From an uncultured Fusobacterium sp. (GTDB taxonomy: Bacteria > Fusobacteriota > Fusobacteriia > Fusobacteriales > Fusobacteriaceae), in assembly GCA_900545035.1 (NCBI GenBank), contig UQXM01000054.1, positions 1 through 11,130 on the forward strand: 11,130 bases of DNA, given 5' to 3'. Below, one piece after another: positions 1-6,193 of this stretch. A model generated the notes under the pieces. The model did no database searches. It was not told the origin of the DNA and saw only the letters and a program-made list of their open reading frames with translations. The translations under genes and the position numbers were made by a program. Position 1 is the first letter of the stretch. The number at the start of each line of letters is the position of its first letter.

Positions 1-515
1 CCTGTGGGGAAACCTCCTCCTCCTCTTCCGCGAAGTCCTGAATTTTTAACAATTTCTATAACCTCTTCAGAACTCATTTCAGTTAAAACTTTTTTCAAAG
101 CTTTGTATCCATCGTGTGCAATATAGTCGTTAATATCTTCAGGATTTATAACCCCACAGTTTTTCAAAGCTATTCTTGTTTGTTTTTGATAAAACTGCAT
201 ATCTTTTCCGTCATGTATTCTTTCTTTTGTACGAGGATCAACAAAAAGCAGTCTTTCTACAATTTTTCCATTTATAATATGGCTTTCAATGATTTCTCCG
301 GCATCATCAGGAGAAACTTCTATATAAAAAGTATTCTCAGGAAGAATTTTTACAATAGGACCTTTTTCACAGAAACCGAAACAGCCGGTCTTTTTTATTG
401 TAACTTCTTTATCAAGGCCGTGAAATGAAACGGCTGATTTAAGATTAGATATTATCTGTTCGCTCTTAGAAGAAAGACATCCTGTTCCTCCGCATACTAA
501 AATCTCTTTAATCAT
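1..515 (-). CDS. nuoF: NuoF/HydB/HndC-like NADH-binding flavoprotein subunit, 3' end missing
   Basis: This is the N-terminal part (171 complete codons) of a flavoprotein subunit that oxidises or reduces NAD(P)H in a soluble complex such as an [FeFe] hydrogenase or formate dehydrogenase. Residues 1-90 form a thioredoxin-like [2Fe-2S] domain with cysteines C8 and C13 (Cx4C) and C45 and C49 (Cx3C). This domain is typical of HydB and HndC and is absent from classical NuoF. The NADH/FMN-binding core begins at residue 161 with LRGRGGGGFPTG, and the window edge cuts the gene there. The ATG at 515-513 has an AAAGGAGGA site five bases upstream and overlaps the nuoE-like stop by 8 bases, so the two are probably translationally coupled. 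The family is clear. The partner complex is not, because the catalytic subunit would lie beyond position 1. The gene symbol is family-level only. Confidence 0.9.
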   Translation of the reverse strand, partial: MIKEILVCGGTGCLSSKSEQIISNLKSAVSFHGLDKEVTIKKTGCFGFCEKGPIVKILPENTFYIEVSPDDAGEIIESHIINGKIVERLLFVDPRTKERIHDGKDMQFYQKQTRIALKNCGVINPEDINDYIAHDGYKALKKVLTEMSSEEVIEIVKNSGLRGRGGGGFPT

Positions 516-1026
516 ATGCTTCCTCCTTTGTTTCAGCTTCGTCTTTTTCGATATATTCTAAAATAATATCTTTGATATTTTTTGTTTTATCTTTTCCGTA
601 TACTTCTTTTCCTATCATAACCACAGGAGCAAGTCCACAAGCACCTACACATCTTAAACAGTCAAGGGAAAACATTCCGTTTACAGTAGTTTCTCCTACT
701 TCTATTTTTAATAAATCTTTAATATCATTGAGAACTTTTTCAGCTCCTCTTACATAACAGGCTGTTCCCATACAAACAGAAATTGGATATTTTCCTTTTG
801 GTATCATTGTAAAAAAATGATAAAAGCTTACAACTCCATAAACTTTTGAAATAGGAATATCTAATTTTTCAGCGACAAATTCTTGTACTTCTGAAGGCAG
901 ATATCCAAAAATATCCTGTGCTTTATGAAGAACACTTATAAGGTTTCCTTGTTTTTCAGGCAAGGCATTGATGAAGTCTTCCAATTTTTTAAAACATTCT
1001 TTTTTTAAAATATTTTCGCACTGCAT
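508..1026 (-). CDS. nuoE: NuoE/HydC/HndA-like [2Fe-2S] electron-transfer subunit
   Basis: This 172-residue protein is the small thioredoxin-like [2Fe-2S] subunit that passes electrons next to the NuoF-like flavoprotein. The N-terminal helical part (about 1-75) carries the family segment GYLPSEV and the KVYGVVSFYHFF stretch. The cluster ligands are C85 and C90 (CMGTAC) and C126 and C130 (CVGAC), followed by GLAPVVMI. Its length is usual for the family (about 155-175). The ATG is preceded by AAGGAGGG at a good distance. It is first in a minus-strand operon with the flavoprotein gene, in the order E then F seen in hydrogenase and Nuo operons. A stand-alone E-F pair points to a cytoplasmic NAD(P)H-linked hydrogenase or formate dehydrogenase rather than a full complex I; this is inference. 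Confidence 0.93.
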   Translation of the reverse strand: MQCENILKKECFKKLEDFINALPEKQGNLISVLHKAQDIFGYLPSEVQEFVAEKLDIPISKVYGVVSFYHFFTMIPKGKYPISVCMGTACYVRGAEKVLNDIKDLLKIEVGETTVNGMFSLDCLRCVGACGLAPVVMIGKEVYGKDKTKNIKDIILEYIEKDEAETKEEAYD

Positions 1027-1080
1027 AAATCCCTCCTTAAACTTAAAAATAAAATACCATAAACAACTATTTATTAAAAA

Positions 1081-1109
1081 ATTATACCATAATAGATTTA
1101 TAAGTACAA
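1081..1109 (-). promoter_or_regulatory. Promoter of the nuoE-nuoF-like operon
   Basis: On the minus strand a perfect TATAAT (1086-1081) is preceded directly by TGG (1089-1087), making an extended -10 element. A partial -35 TTGTAC (1109-1104) lies 17 bases upstream. Transcription would begin near 1074, leaving a leader of about 48 bases before the nuoE-like ATG. The remaining stretch between the divergent genes (1110-1279) is very AT-rich and shows no gene. Confidence 0.65.
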
Positions 1110-1279
1110 TAAATATAAAAAATGTTTTGAAATAAGATTTTAAAATAAAAATGAATTAAAAATTTTTTTGTGATGAATTAAAAAAATATTTTTTGACAAA
1201 AGGTATGAAAAAATCTGTTCTGCAGCAAAAAAATTTTTAAAAAGCAGATGAAAAATTCTTTTAAAGAACAAAAAAGATA

Positions 1280-1308
1280 TTTACAAATCATAAAGATGGA
1301 GGTATACT
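1280..1308 (+). promoter_or_regulatory. Promoter of the racemase-like/TRAP operon
   Basis: TTTACA (1280-1285) and TATACT (1303-1308) are separated by exactly 17 bases, a near-consensus sigma-70 promoter. Transcription should start near 1315, giving a leader of about 80 bases before the ATG at 1395. The promoter sits immediately upstream of the near-palindrome at 1325-1347, an arrangement that suits repression just downstream of the start point. Its -10 region GTATACTG is shared base for base with the gntR promoter. Confidence 0.72.
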
Positions 1309-1324
1309 GTTATCAAGATATAAA

Positions 1325-1347
1325 CATCCTATGTTATACAAAGGATG
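1325..1347. promoter_or_regulatory. Candidate operator, 23-bp near-palindrome
   Basis: CATCCTATGT (1325-1334), a TAT spacer, and ACAAAGGATG (1338-1347) form two 10-base arms with one mismatch. The left arm is the reverse complement of ACATAGGAT, which occurs again downstream of the gntR promoter (4953-4962 region), next to a second copy of ACATAGGA. The location about 10-30 bases past the predicted transcription start fits a repressor site for the FadR-type regulator encoded at 4989-5699. That link is inferred from the shared half-site, not from a known consensus. Confidence 0.5.
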
Positions 1348-1394
1348 AAAAAAGAAAATAATTTTATAAAGAAATGAAAAATAGGGGGGTAAAA

Positions 1395-2069
1395 ATGAAA
1401 GTAGCATTGGTTTACACAAGTACAACACCTGAACTTATTCAACTGGTAAATGAGGAGGTAGGAAAAGTTCTTCCTAAAGAAACAGAGATTTTAACTTATC
1501 AAGATCCTTCAATTCTTGCAGATGTAAGAGAAGCAGGATATGTAACACCTGCACCGGCAGCCCGTCTTATCTCAATGTATATGGATGCTGTAAGCAAAGG
1601 AGCGGATGCAGTATTAAACCTTTGTTCATCAGTGGGAGAAGTTGCGGATGCAGTCCAAGGAGTAGCAAAATATATAGGAATTCCTATTGTAAGAATAGAT
1701 GAAGAAATGTGCAGAGAGGCAGTTAGAAACGGAAAAACAATAGCTGTTATGGCAACACTTCCAACAACTCTTGAACCTACAAAAAATACTGTAAAAAGAG
1801 TTGCAAGAGAAATGAATAAACATGTTGAGATAGTTGATGTCCTTGTTGACGGAGCTTTTGGACTTGACCAAAATCAATTTAAAGCACTTATGACAGAATA
1901 TGCAGGAAAAGTTGCAGATAAAGCAGATGTAATTTTATTTGCTCAGGGTTCAATGGCATATTGCGAACAATATATTGCAGATAAATATGGTAAAATGGTT
2001 GTGTCAAGTCCAAGATTTGGGGCAAAAGCATTGAGAGATGCTTTAATTGCGAAAGGACTTATAAAATAA
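1395..2069 (+). CDS. Asp/Glu racemase superfamily protein, single-cysteine variant
   Basis: This 224-residue cytoplasmic protein belongs to the Asp/Glu/hydantoin racemase superfamily, which also includes maleate isomerase and arylmalonate decarboxylase. The start at 1395 is chosen because GGGGGG (1384-1389) lies five bases upstream. An in-frame ATG at 1374 has no ribosome binding site. The first catalytic cysteine is present as C77 in LNLCSSVGEV. The usual second-cysteine motif (GCT/GCA) is replaced by AQGSM with Ser at 186, so two-base racemisation by a Cys pair looks unlikely. A decarboxylase, isomerase or other carbanion chemistry is possible. It is the first gene of the TRAP operon, 25 bases before dctP, so it probably acts on the imported acid. 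The superfamily is secure and the reaction is unknown. Confidence 0.85.
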   Translation: MKVALVYTSTTPELIQLVNEEVGKVLPKETEILTYQDPSILADVREAGYVTPAPAARLISMYMDAVSKGADAVLNLCSSVGEVADAVQGVAKYIGIPIVRIDEEMCREAVRNGKTIAVMATLPTTLEPTKNTVKRVAREMNKHVEIVDVLVDGAFGLDQNQFKALMTEYAGKVADKADVILFAQGSMAYCEQYIADKYGKMVVSSPRFGAKALRDALIAKGLIK

Positions 2070-2094
2070 ATCAAGAAAACAGGAGGAAATAGAT

Positions 2095-3111
2095 ATGTTT
2101 AAATCAAAATTAACAAAGATTTTCTCATTGGCAGCAGCAGGTGTAATGATTTTTACGCTGACAGGATGCGGAAACTCTGCTGAAAAAGACGGACAGATAA
2201 TAATTCGTATGACACATACGCAACAGCCTGAATCAATCAGTGATTTAACAGCAAAAGAATTTAAAAAATATGTGGCAGAAAAATCAGATGGAAGAATAAG
2301 AGTGGAAATATATCAAAACTGCGGACTTTCAGGAGGGGATCTTACAAAAGCGATTGAACTTGTTCAAGCAGGAAATATTGATATTCATGCTTGTGCACCA
2401 GCGAATATAGCAAACTATGATCCAAGATTTTATGCTTTCTGGCTTCCGTTCCTGTTTGATTCAACAGATGACCTTGTAAAATTTGTAAACAGCGACAAAG
2501 CAAAAGCAGAAATTAATAAATGGTGTAATTATCTTGAAATGACAATGCTTGGAATAAATAATGCAGGTTCAAGACAAATATCAAGCAATAAGGAAATTCA
2601 TTCTCCTGAAGATTTAAAAGGAATGAATATTCGTGTTCCCGGAGCAAATGTATTTATTGACTTATATAGAGATTATTTTAAAGCAAATCCGACAGCTATG
2701 GATTTCTCAGAAGTTTATACATCTTTACAGCAAGGAACAATTGACGGACAAGAAAATCCTATAGCAGTATTTGATTCTTCCAAATTTGCTGAAGTTCAGT
2801 CAGATGTGCTTCTGTGGGATGGTGTTCGTGATACAAATATCTGGATAATCAGTAATAAAACTTTACAAAGACTTACTCCTGAAGATGCAGAAATTATAAA
2901 ATCATGTGCTTCACAAGCTCTTCAATGGGGTAATGATTATTTAGCAGCGAATGAATCTTCAATTATTGATAGGCTGGAAAAGAACGGAACTAAATTTACA
3001 AGACTTACTGATGAAGAAAGAAACGAATTTAAAAAAGCTTGTGCAGGAATATTCGACCAATATGTAAATGTTGTAGGACAGGATGTAATTGATTTGTTTC
3101 AGGGAAAATAG
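2095..3111 (+). CDS. dctP: TRAP transporter substrate-binding lipoprotein (DctP family)
   Basis: This is the 338-residue extracytoplasmic solute receptor of a TRAP transporter. A lipoprotein signal spans residues 1-25, with basic start, hydrophobic core and lipobox LTGC (C25), so the mature protein is likely membrane-anchored, as expected where a lipid anchor replaces free periplasmic diffusion. The DctP fold is shown by the MTHTQQPES start of the mature domain, SGGDLTKAIELVQAGNID, LKGMNIRVPG with R180 in the position of the arginine that binds substrate carboxylate, and LQQGTIDGQENP at about 211-222. R160 may be a second carboxylate contact. The ligand is therefore an organic acid, such as a sugar acid or keto acid; its identity cannot be read from the sequence. 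AGGAGG lies eight bases before the ATG. Confidence 0.95.
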   Translation: MFKSKLTKIFSLAAAGVMIFTLTGCGNSAEKDGQIIIRMTHTQQPESISDLTAKEFKKYVAEKSDGRIRVEIYQNCGLSGGDLTKAIELVQAGNIDIHACAPANIANYDPRFYAFWLPFLFDSTDDLVKFVNSDKAKAEINKWCNYLEMTMLGINNAGSRQISSNKEIHSPEDLKGMNIRVPGANVFIDLYRDYFKANPTAMDFSEVYTSLQQGTIDGQENPIAVFDSSKFAEVQSDVLLWDGVRDTNIWIISNKTLQRLTPEDAEIIKSCASQALQWGNDYLAANESSIIDRLEKNGTKFTRLTDEERNEFKKACAGIFDQYVNVVGQDVIDLFQGK

Positions 3112-3129
3112 TTGAAGGGGGATATTAAT

Positions 3130-3636
3130 ATGAGTAAATCACAAGGATTTTTAAAAGATTTTTGGGACAATTTTGAAGAATATCTGTGTTCTGTAGCTCT
3201 TGTGGTAATGGCAGTAGTAACATTTATGAATGTATTTTCTCGTAAAATAACATGGTTTAATATGTCATTCAGCCAGGAACTTGTTACAACGATGTTTGTC
3301 TGGGTATGTTGTTTGGCAGCAGCAAGTGCTTTTAAAACAGATTCTCATATGGGATTTGCATATATAACTGATAAATTCAGAGGAAATACAAGAACAATAC
3401 ATGCTTGGGCTCGTCTTATTGTGTGTTGTGCAAACTATGGAATCTGGACAATTTGGGGAACTGTAATGGTATACAGACAATATAAATACGGACTTCTTAC
3501 AGGAGTTTTGGAAATGCCGAGCTGGCTTATTGGTCTTGCAATTCCTTTGTCAGCAGTATTTTCAATAATAAGAATGATTCAATGTGAAGCAGTTCTTAGA
3601 AAAAATCCTGAAGAGCAGGAAAAAAGAAGGGGGTAG
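3130..3636 (+). CDS. dctQ: TRAP transporter small membrane subunit (DctQ family)
   Basis: This 168-residue protein is the four-helix subunit that joins the large TRAP permease. Hydrophobic segments lie at about 18-37, 50-68, 93-115 and 132-151. The conserved stretch from SFSQELVTTMF to SAFKTDSHMGF is typical of DctQ. The start is set at the ATG at 3130, seven bases after AAGGGGGA (3115-3122). The frame is also open from a TTG at 3112, but that codon lies upstream of this ribosome binding site. The charged tail (EEQEKRRG) overlaps the ribosome binding site of dctM. It sits between dctP and dctM in the usual order. Confidence 0.93.
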   Translation: MSKSQGFLKDFWDNFEEYLCSVALVVMAVVTFMNVFSRKITWFNMSFSQELVTTMFVWVCCLAAASAFKTDSHMGFAYITDKFRGNTRTIHAWARLIVCCANYGIWTIWGTVMVYRQYKYGLLTGVLEMPSWLIGLAIPLSAVFSIIRMIQCEAVLRKNPEEQEKRRG

Positions 3637-3642
3637 AGAAAA

Positions 3643-4908
3643 ATGTCAGCAGCAATATTATTTATATCATTAGCAGTATTTATTTTCTTAAATATCCCGA
3701 TTTCTATATCTTTGGGATTATCAAGTGCTTTGACACTTATAGCAACAGGTTCTCCTCTTGGAGTAATACCTTCAATGATGCAGGCAACAGTTCAAAAATT
3801 TTCACTTTTAACAATTCCTCTGTTTGTTCTTGCAGGAGTGTTGATGGATAAAGGAGGAATATCAAAAAGACTTATTAATCTTGCTGACAGTATGATGGGG
3901 CCTGTACATGGGGGACTTGGATATGTTGCAGTTATATGTGCTTTGTTCTTTGCTGCAATATCGGGTTCAGGAACAGCAACAGTTGCGGCTATGGGGTCAA
4001 TTCTTATACCTGCAATGGTAAAACAAGGTTATGATACAGGATTTTCAAGTGCATTGTCAGCAATATCAGGTTCACTTGGAACAGTAATACCTCCAAGTAT
4101 AACATTTATTATTTATGGAATGATTACAGGAGAATCAATCAGCGATTTGTTTTTATCAGGGATTGTTCCTGGACTTATATTTGCATTAATGCTTTGTATC
4201 ACTGTATACATTTATTCTAAGAAAAACGGCTGGAAAGGAGATAAACCAAAAGCAAGCGGAAAAGAGATAATGAAAATATTTTGGGGAACTCTGCCTGGAT
4301 TTTTAAGCCCTGTTATAGTTCTTGGAGGAATTTATTCAGGATATTTTACTCCGACAGAAGCGGCAGCAGTTGCAGTTATATACAGTTATATTGTAGGAAA
4401 ATTTGTTTATAAAGAGCTTGATTTTGAAGCATTAAAAGAAACACTTTTCAGTACAGCAAAAACAACAGGAATAATTCTTTTGATTATAATGAATGCAGGA
4501 ATTTTTTCTTGGATTTTAACTCAGCAGGGAATAGCTACTCAACTTACAGAGCTTGCAATAGGATTTACAGATAATAAATATGTAATGCTTATAATTATAA
4601 ATATTGTATTTTTAATGGCAGGATGTGTAATGGACAATACAAGTGCATTATATATAATTGTACCAATTATACTTCCGATAGCAAGAGCTTTAGATATTAA
4701 TCTTGTGCATCTTGGAGTTATTCTTGTTCTTAATTTATCAATTGGACAGGTTACACCTCCTGTTGGACCAAACCTATATGTTGCGGCTGATATAGGTAAA
4801 GTCAAATTCGAGGAAATTTGTCGTAAAATGGTACCATTATTACTAATGTCTTTGGTAGCACTGTTTATAATAACATTTGTGCCTTGGCTGACAACATGTT
4901 TAATATAA
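3643..4908 (+). CDS. dctM: TRAP transporter large permease subunit (DctM family)
   Basis: This is the 421-residue integral membrane permease, of normal length for DctM, with about a dozen hydrophobic helices. It uses an ion gradient, usually sodium, to move the acid delivered by DctP. Family marks are SGSGTATVAAMG (about 107-118), IPPS at 149-152, FTPTEAAAVAV (about 235-245) and GQVTPPVGPNLYV (about 368-380) in the two pseudo-symmetric halves. The ribosome binding site AAGGGGG lies in the last codons of dctQ, and only six bases separate the two genes. No terminator follows; instead a fresh promoter for the regulator gene begins within seven bases of the stop. Confidence 0.96.
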   Translation: MSAAILFISLAVFIFLNIPISISLGLSSALTLIATGSPLGVIPSMMQATVQKFSLLTIPLFVLAGVLMDKGGISKRLINLADSMMGPVHGGLGYVAVICALFFAAISGSGTATVAAMGSILIPAMVKQGYDTGFSSALSAISGSLGTVIPPSITFIIYGMITGESISDLFLSGIVPGLIFALMLCITVYIYSKKNGWKGDKPKASGKEIMKIFWGTLPGFLSPVIVLGGIYSGYFTPTEAAAVAVIYSYIVGKFVYKELDFEALKETLFSTAKTTGIILLIIMNAGIFSWILTQQGIATQLTELAIGFTDNKYVMLIIINIVFLMAGCVMDNTSALYIIVPIILPIARALDINLVHLGVILVLNLSIGQVTPPVGPNLYVAADIGKVKFEEICRKMVPLLLMSLVALFIITFVPWLTTCLI

Positions 4909-4914
4909 TATTAT

Positions 4915-4943
4915 TTGCACAGAAATCTAATTTGTTGTATACT
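4915..4943 (+). promoter_or_regulatory. Promoter of the gntR-type regulator gene
   Basis: TTGCAC (4915-4920) and TATACT (4938-4943) are 17 bases apart. Transcription should begin near 4950, inside the repeated half-sites described next, which suggests autoregulation. An AT-only palindrome TAATATAATATTA (4901-4913) abuts the -35 element and overlaps the dctM stop. Confidence 0.62.
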
Positions 4944-4946
4944 GAA

Positions 4947-4962
4947 ACATAGGACATAGGAT
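4947..4962. promoter_or_regulatory. Tandem half-sites at the gntR promoter
   Basis: ACATAGGA occurs twice in the same orientation (4947-4954 and 4954-4961), and the second continues to ACATAGGAT. The same nine bases occur, inverted, as the left arm of the palindrome at 1326-1334. Placement over the predicted start site makes this a plausible autoregulatory site for the adjacent FadR-type protein. A competing candidate is TTGTATACTG (4935-4944), which resembles the TTGTATACAA-like sites of some FadR-family members. Confidence 0.4.
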
Positions 4963-4988
4963 ATTATAAAGAGGAGTAAATAAAAAAA

Positions 4989-5699
4989 ATGACAAAAAAC
5001 AAATTTATGTCTGTTTCATTGGCTAACAAATCAGTGGTGGAGCGTATAACAGATCAGATAACAAATGCAATCATAAACGGGGAATTAAAACCGGGTGATA
5101 AAATTCCCACAGAAATTGAACTTTGTGAAAATTTTGGGGTTGGAAGAAATTCGGTTCGTGAAGCCATAAAGATTTTGGAAGCTTACGGAGTTTTGGAAAT
5201 AAAACGGGCAGATGGAACATATATCCGTCAGGATTATGATGATAAAATGCTTTATCCTATATTATATGGAATTATTTTGCAACAGGATTCTAAAGATCAG
5301 ATAGTAGAGCTGAGAAAAGTGATAGATGTGGGAATTTTTCAGGAAGCTATGAATAGAATGACAAATAAAGATTTAAAAGCTCTTGATGATGAACTTGCCA
5401 GAATGGAAGAAGAGATATATGGAGAGAATGCTTCTTCAGCGGAAATATTTGAAAGAGATGTTGAGTTTCACAGAATAATAGTGGGGATGCTTAACAATCG
5501 CCTTCTTGAAAGTATAGGATATTATGTTGATAAAATTACCAGACAGAGCCGTTTGGAAACAATAGAGTATATTATGAAAAATAACTGCCAAAAAGATTTC
5601 ATAGAGCTTCATGAAGATATAATAAATATGTTCAGAGAAAAACAGTCAAGCAGAATAAATGAAGTGATAGATAAACATTATAAGTATTGGGAAAAATAA
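4989..5699 (+). CDS. GntR-family transcriptional regulator, FadR/FCD subfamily
   Basis: This 236-residue regulator has an N-terminal winged helix-turn-helix (about 13-80: PGDKIPTEIEL, GVGRNSVREAIKILEAYGVLEIKRADGTYI). A helical FCD ligand domain follows (about 100-232). The FCD metal-binding set is complete: D157 and H161 (ERDVEFHRII), H208 (ELHEDII) and H230 (KHYKYW). Members with these ligands usually bind a metal plus a small carboxylate. It most likely senses the imported acid or an intermediate and controls the promoters at 1280 and 4915. The GAGGAG ribosome binding site is 12 bases from the ATG, which is long and may lower translation. A later Met at residue 7 has no better site. Two hairpins follow the gene. 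Confidence 0.93.
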   Translation: MTKNKFMSVSLANKSVVERITDQITNAIINGELKPGDKIPTEIELCENFGVGRNSVREAIKILEAYGVLEIKRADGTYIRQDYDDKMLYPILYGIILQQDSKDQIVELRKVIDVGIFQEAMNRMTNKDLKALDDELARMEEEIYGENASSAEIFERDVEFHRIIVGMLNNRLLESIGYYVDKITRQSRLETIEYIMKNNCQKDFIELHEDIINMFREKQSSRINEVIDKHYKYWEK

Positions 5700-5704
5700 A
5701 ATAA

Positions 5705-5720
5705 GCCGCAAAAAAGCGGC
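5705..5720 (+). terminator. Small GC-rich hairpin after gntR
   Basis: GCCGC (5705-5709), a loop of six A, and GCGGC (5716-5720) form a five-pair, very GC-rich stem six bases after the gntR stop. No U-run follows, so alone it is a weak intrinsic terminator. It may instead stabilise the upstream RNA end or act together with the longer hairpin that starts four bases later. Confidence 0.4.
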
Positions 5721-5723
5721 CTG

Positions 5724-5761
5724 GAAAACGGGCTTTTGGAGAGAAAGTCCGTTTTCAATTT
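5724..5761 (+). terminator. Long hairpin between gntR and the cupin gene, possible terminator or attenuator
   Basis: Bases 5724-5737 pair with 5743-5756 in a stem of up to 14 pairs (outer part GAAAACGG with CCGTTTTC, two G-U pairs further in) around a GGAGA loop. It is followed by AATTTTAT. The short U-stretch is compatible with partial termination between the regulator and the enzyme genes. No strong promoter is visible between it and the cupin gene, so some read-through is required unless a promoter has been missed. AAAAGC (5712-5717) can also pair with GCTTTT (5732-5737), giving a mutually exclusive fold. Confidence 0.5.
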
Positions 5762-5790
5762 TATAAAGAAATAATTAGGAGAGTGTTAGT

Positions 5791-6144
5791 ATGATATATA
5801 GAAAAAAGGCAGAAATGAAACCTGTTCCCATTAAAAATTGTATGGGAGGAGAGGGAACTGTAATGATGGAAAAACTTTTAAATGCACCGGAAGAAATGTT
5901 GGGAAAAGGTCGTGCTTATGTACGCCATACAATAAATCCCGGTGTAACAATAGGAATTCACTCTCACGAAAAAGAGATGGAAACAATGGTTGTTATATCA
6001 GGAAAAGCGATTCATACAATAAATGGGGAGATTCAGCATTTGGTAGCCGGAGATATAATTGGAGCAATGCCTGGAGATACTCACGGAATTGCTTGTGAGG
6101 GAAATGAACCTTTAGTAGTTATAGCACAGGTATTATATGAATAA
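5791..6144 (+). CDS. Small single-domain cupin protein
   Basis: This 117-residue protein is a single RmlC-type beta barrel. Cupin motif 1 is H57-S-H59 with E64 and then G71 (HSHEKEMETMVVISG). Motif 2 is PGDTH with H98. The two His, Glu and the later His form the classic metal site, so a bound divalent metal is likely. Small cupins of this type are found in acid and sugar-acid operons as isomerases, dioxygenase-like enzymes or proteins of unknown role, and the sequence does not decide among these. The start follows AGGAGAG by seven bases. It opens the second gene block after the double hairpin and lies 49 bases before the BKACE gene, so a role in the same pathway is likely. Confidence 0.85.
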   Translation: MIYRKKAEMKPVPIKNCMGGEGTVMMEKLLNAPEEMLGKGRAYVRHTINPGVTIGIHSHEKEMETMVVISGKAIHTINGEIQHLVAGDIIGAMPGDTHGIACEGNEPLVVIAQVLYE

Positions 6145-6193
6145 CAGAAATTAAAAATAAAGAACTTAGAATAAAATTTGGAGGAAAATAAAG

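Noticed and set aside
114..428. Plus-strand open frame over the NuoF-like gene
   Set aside because: It is antisense to a strongly conserved flavoprotein sequence, with an amino acid composition typical of a shadow frame and no ribosome binding site.
1193..1221. A perfect TTGACA -35 hexamer upstream of the operon
   Set aside because: No acceptable -10 lies 16-18 bases downstream (TGTTCT at best). The TTTACA/TATACT pair at 1280-1308 is far better.
1374..1394. Earlier ATG for the racemase-like gene
   Set aside because: No ribosome binding site precedes it, and the GGGGGG site at 1384-1389 fits the ATG at 1395, where the beta strand MKVALVYT begins as in relatives.
1309..1394. A riboswitch in the 80-base leader of the operon
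   Set aside because: No known aptamer signature or terminator-like fold is visible; the only clear structure is the DNA near-palindrome at 1325-1347.
3112..3129. TTG start for dctQ directly after the dctP stop
   Set aside because: It lies upstream of the clear AAGGGGGA site that serves the ATG at 3130.
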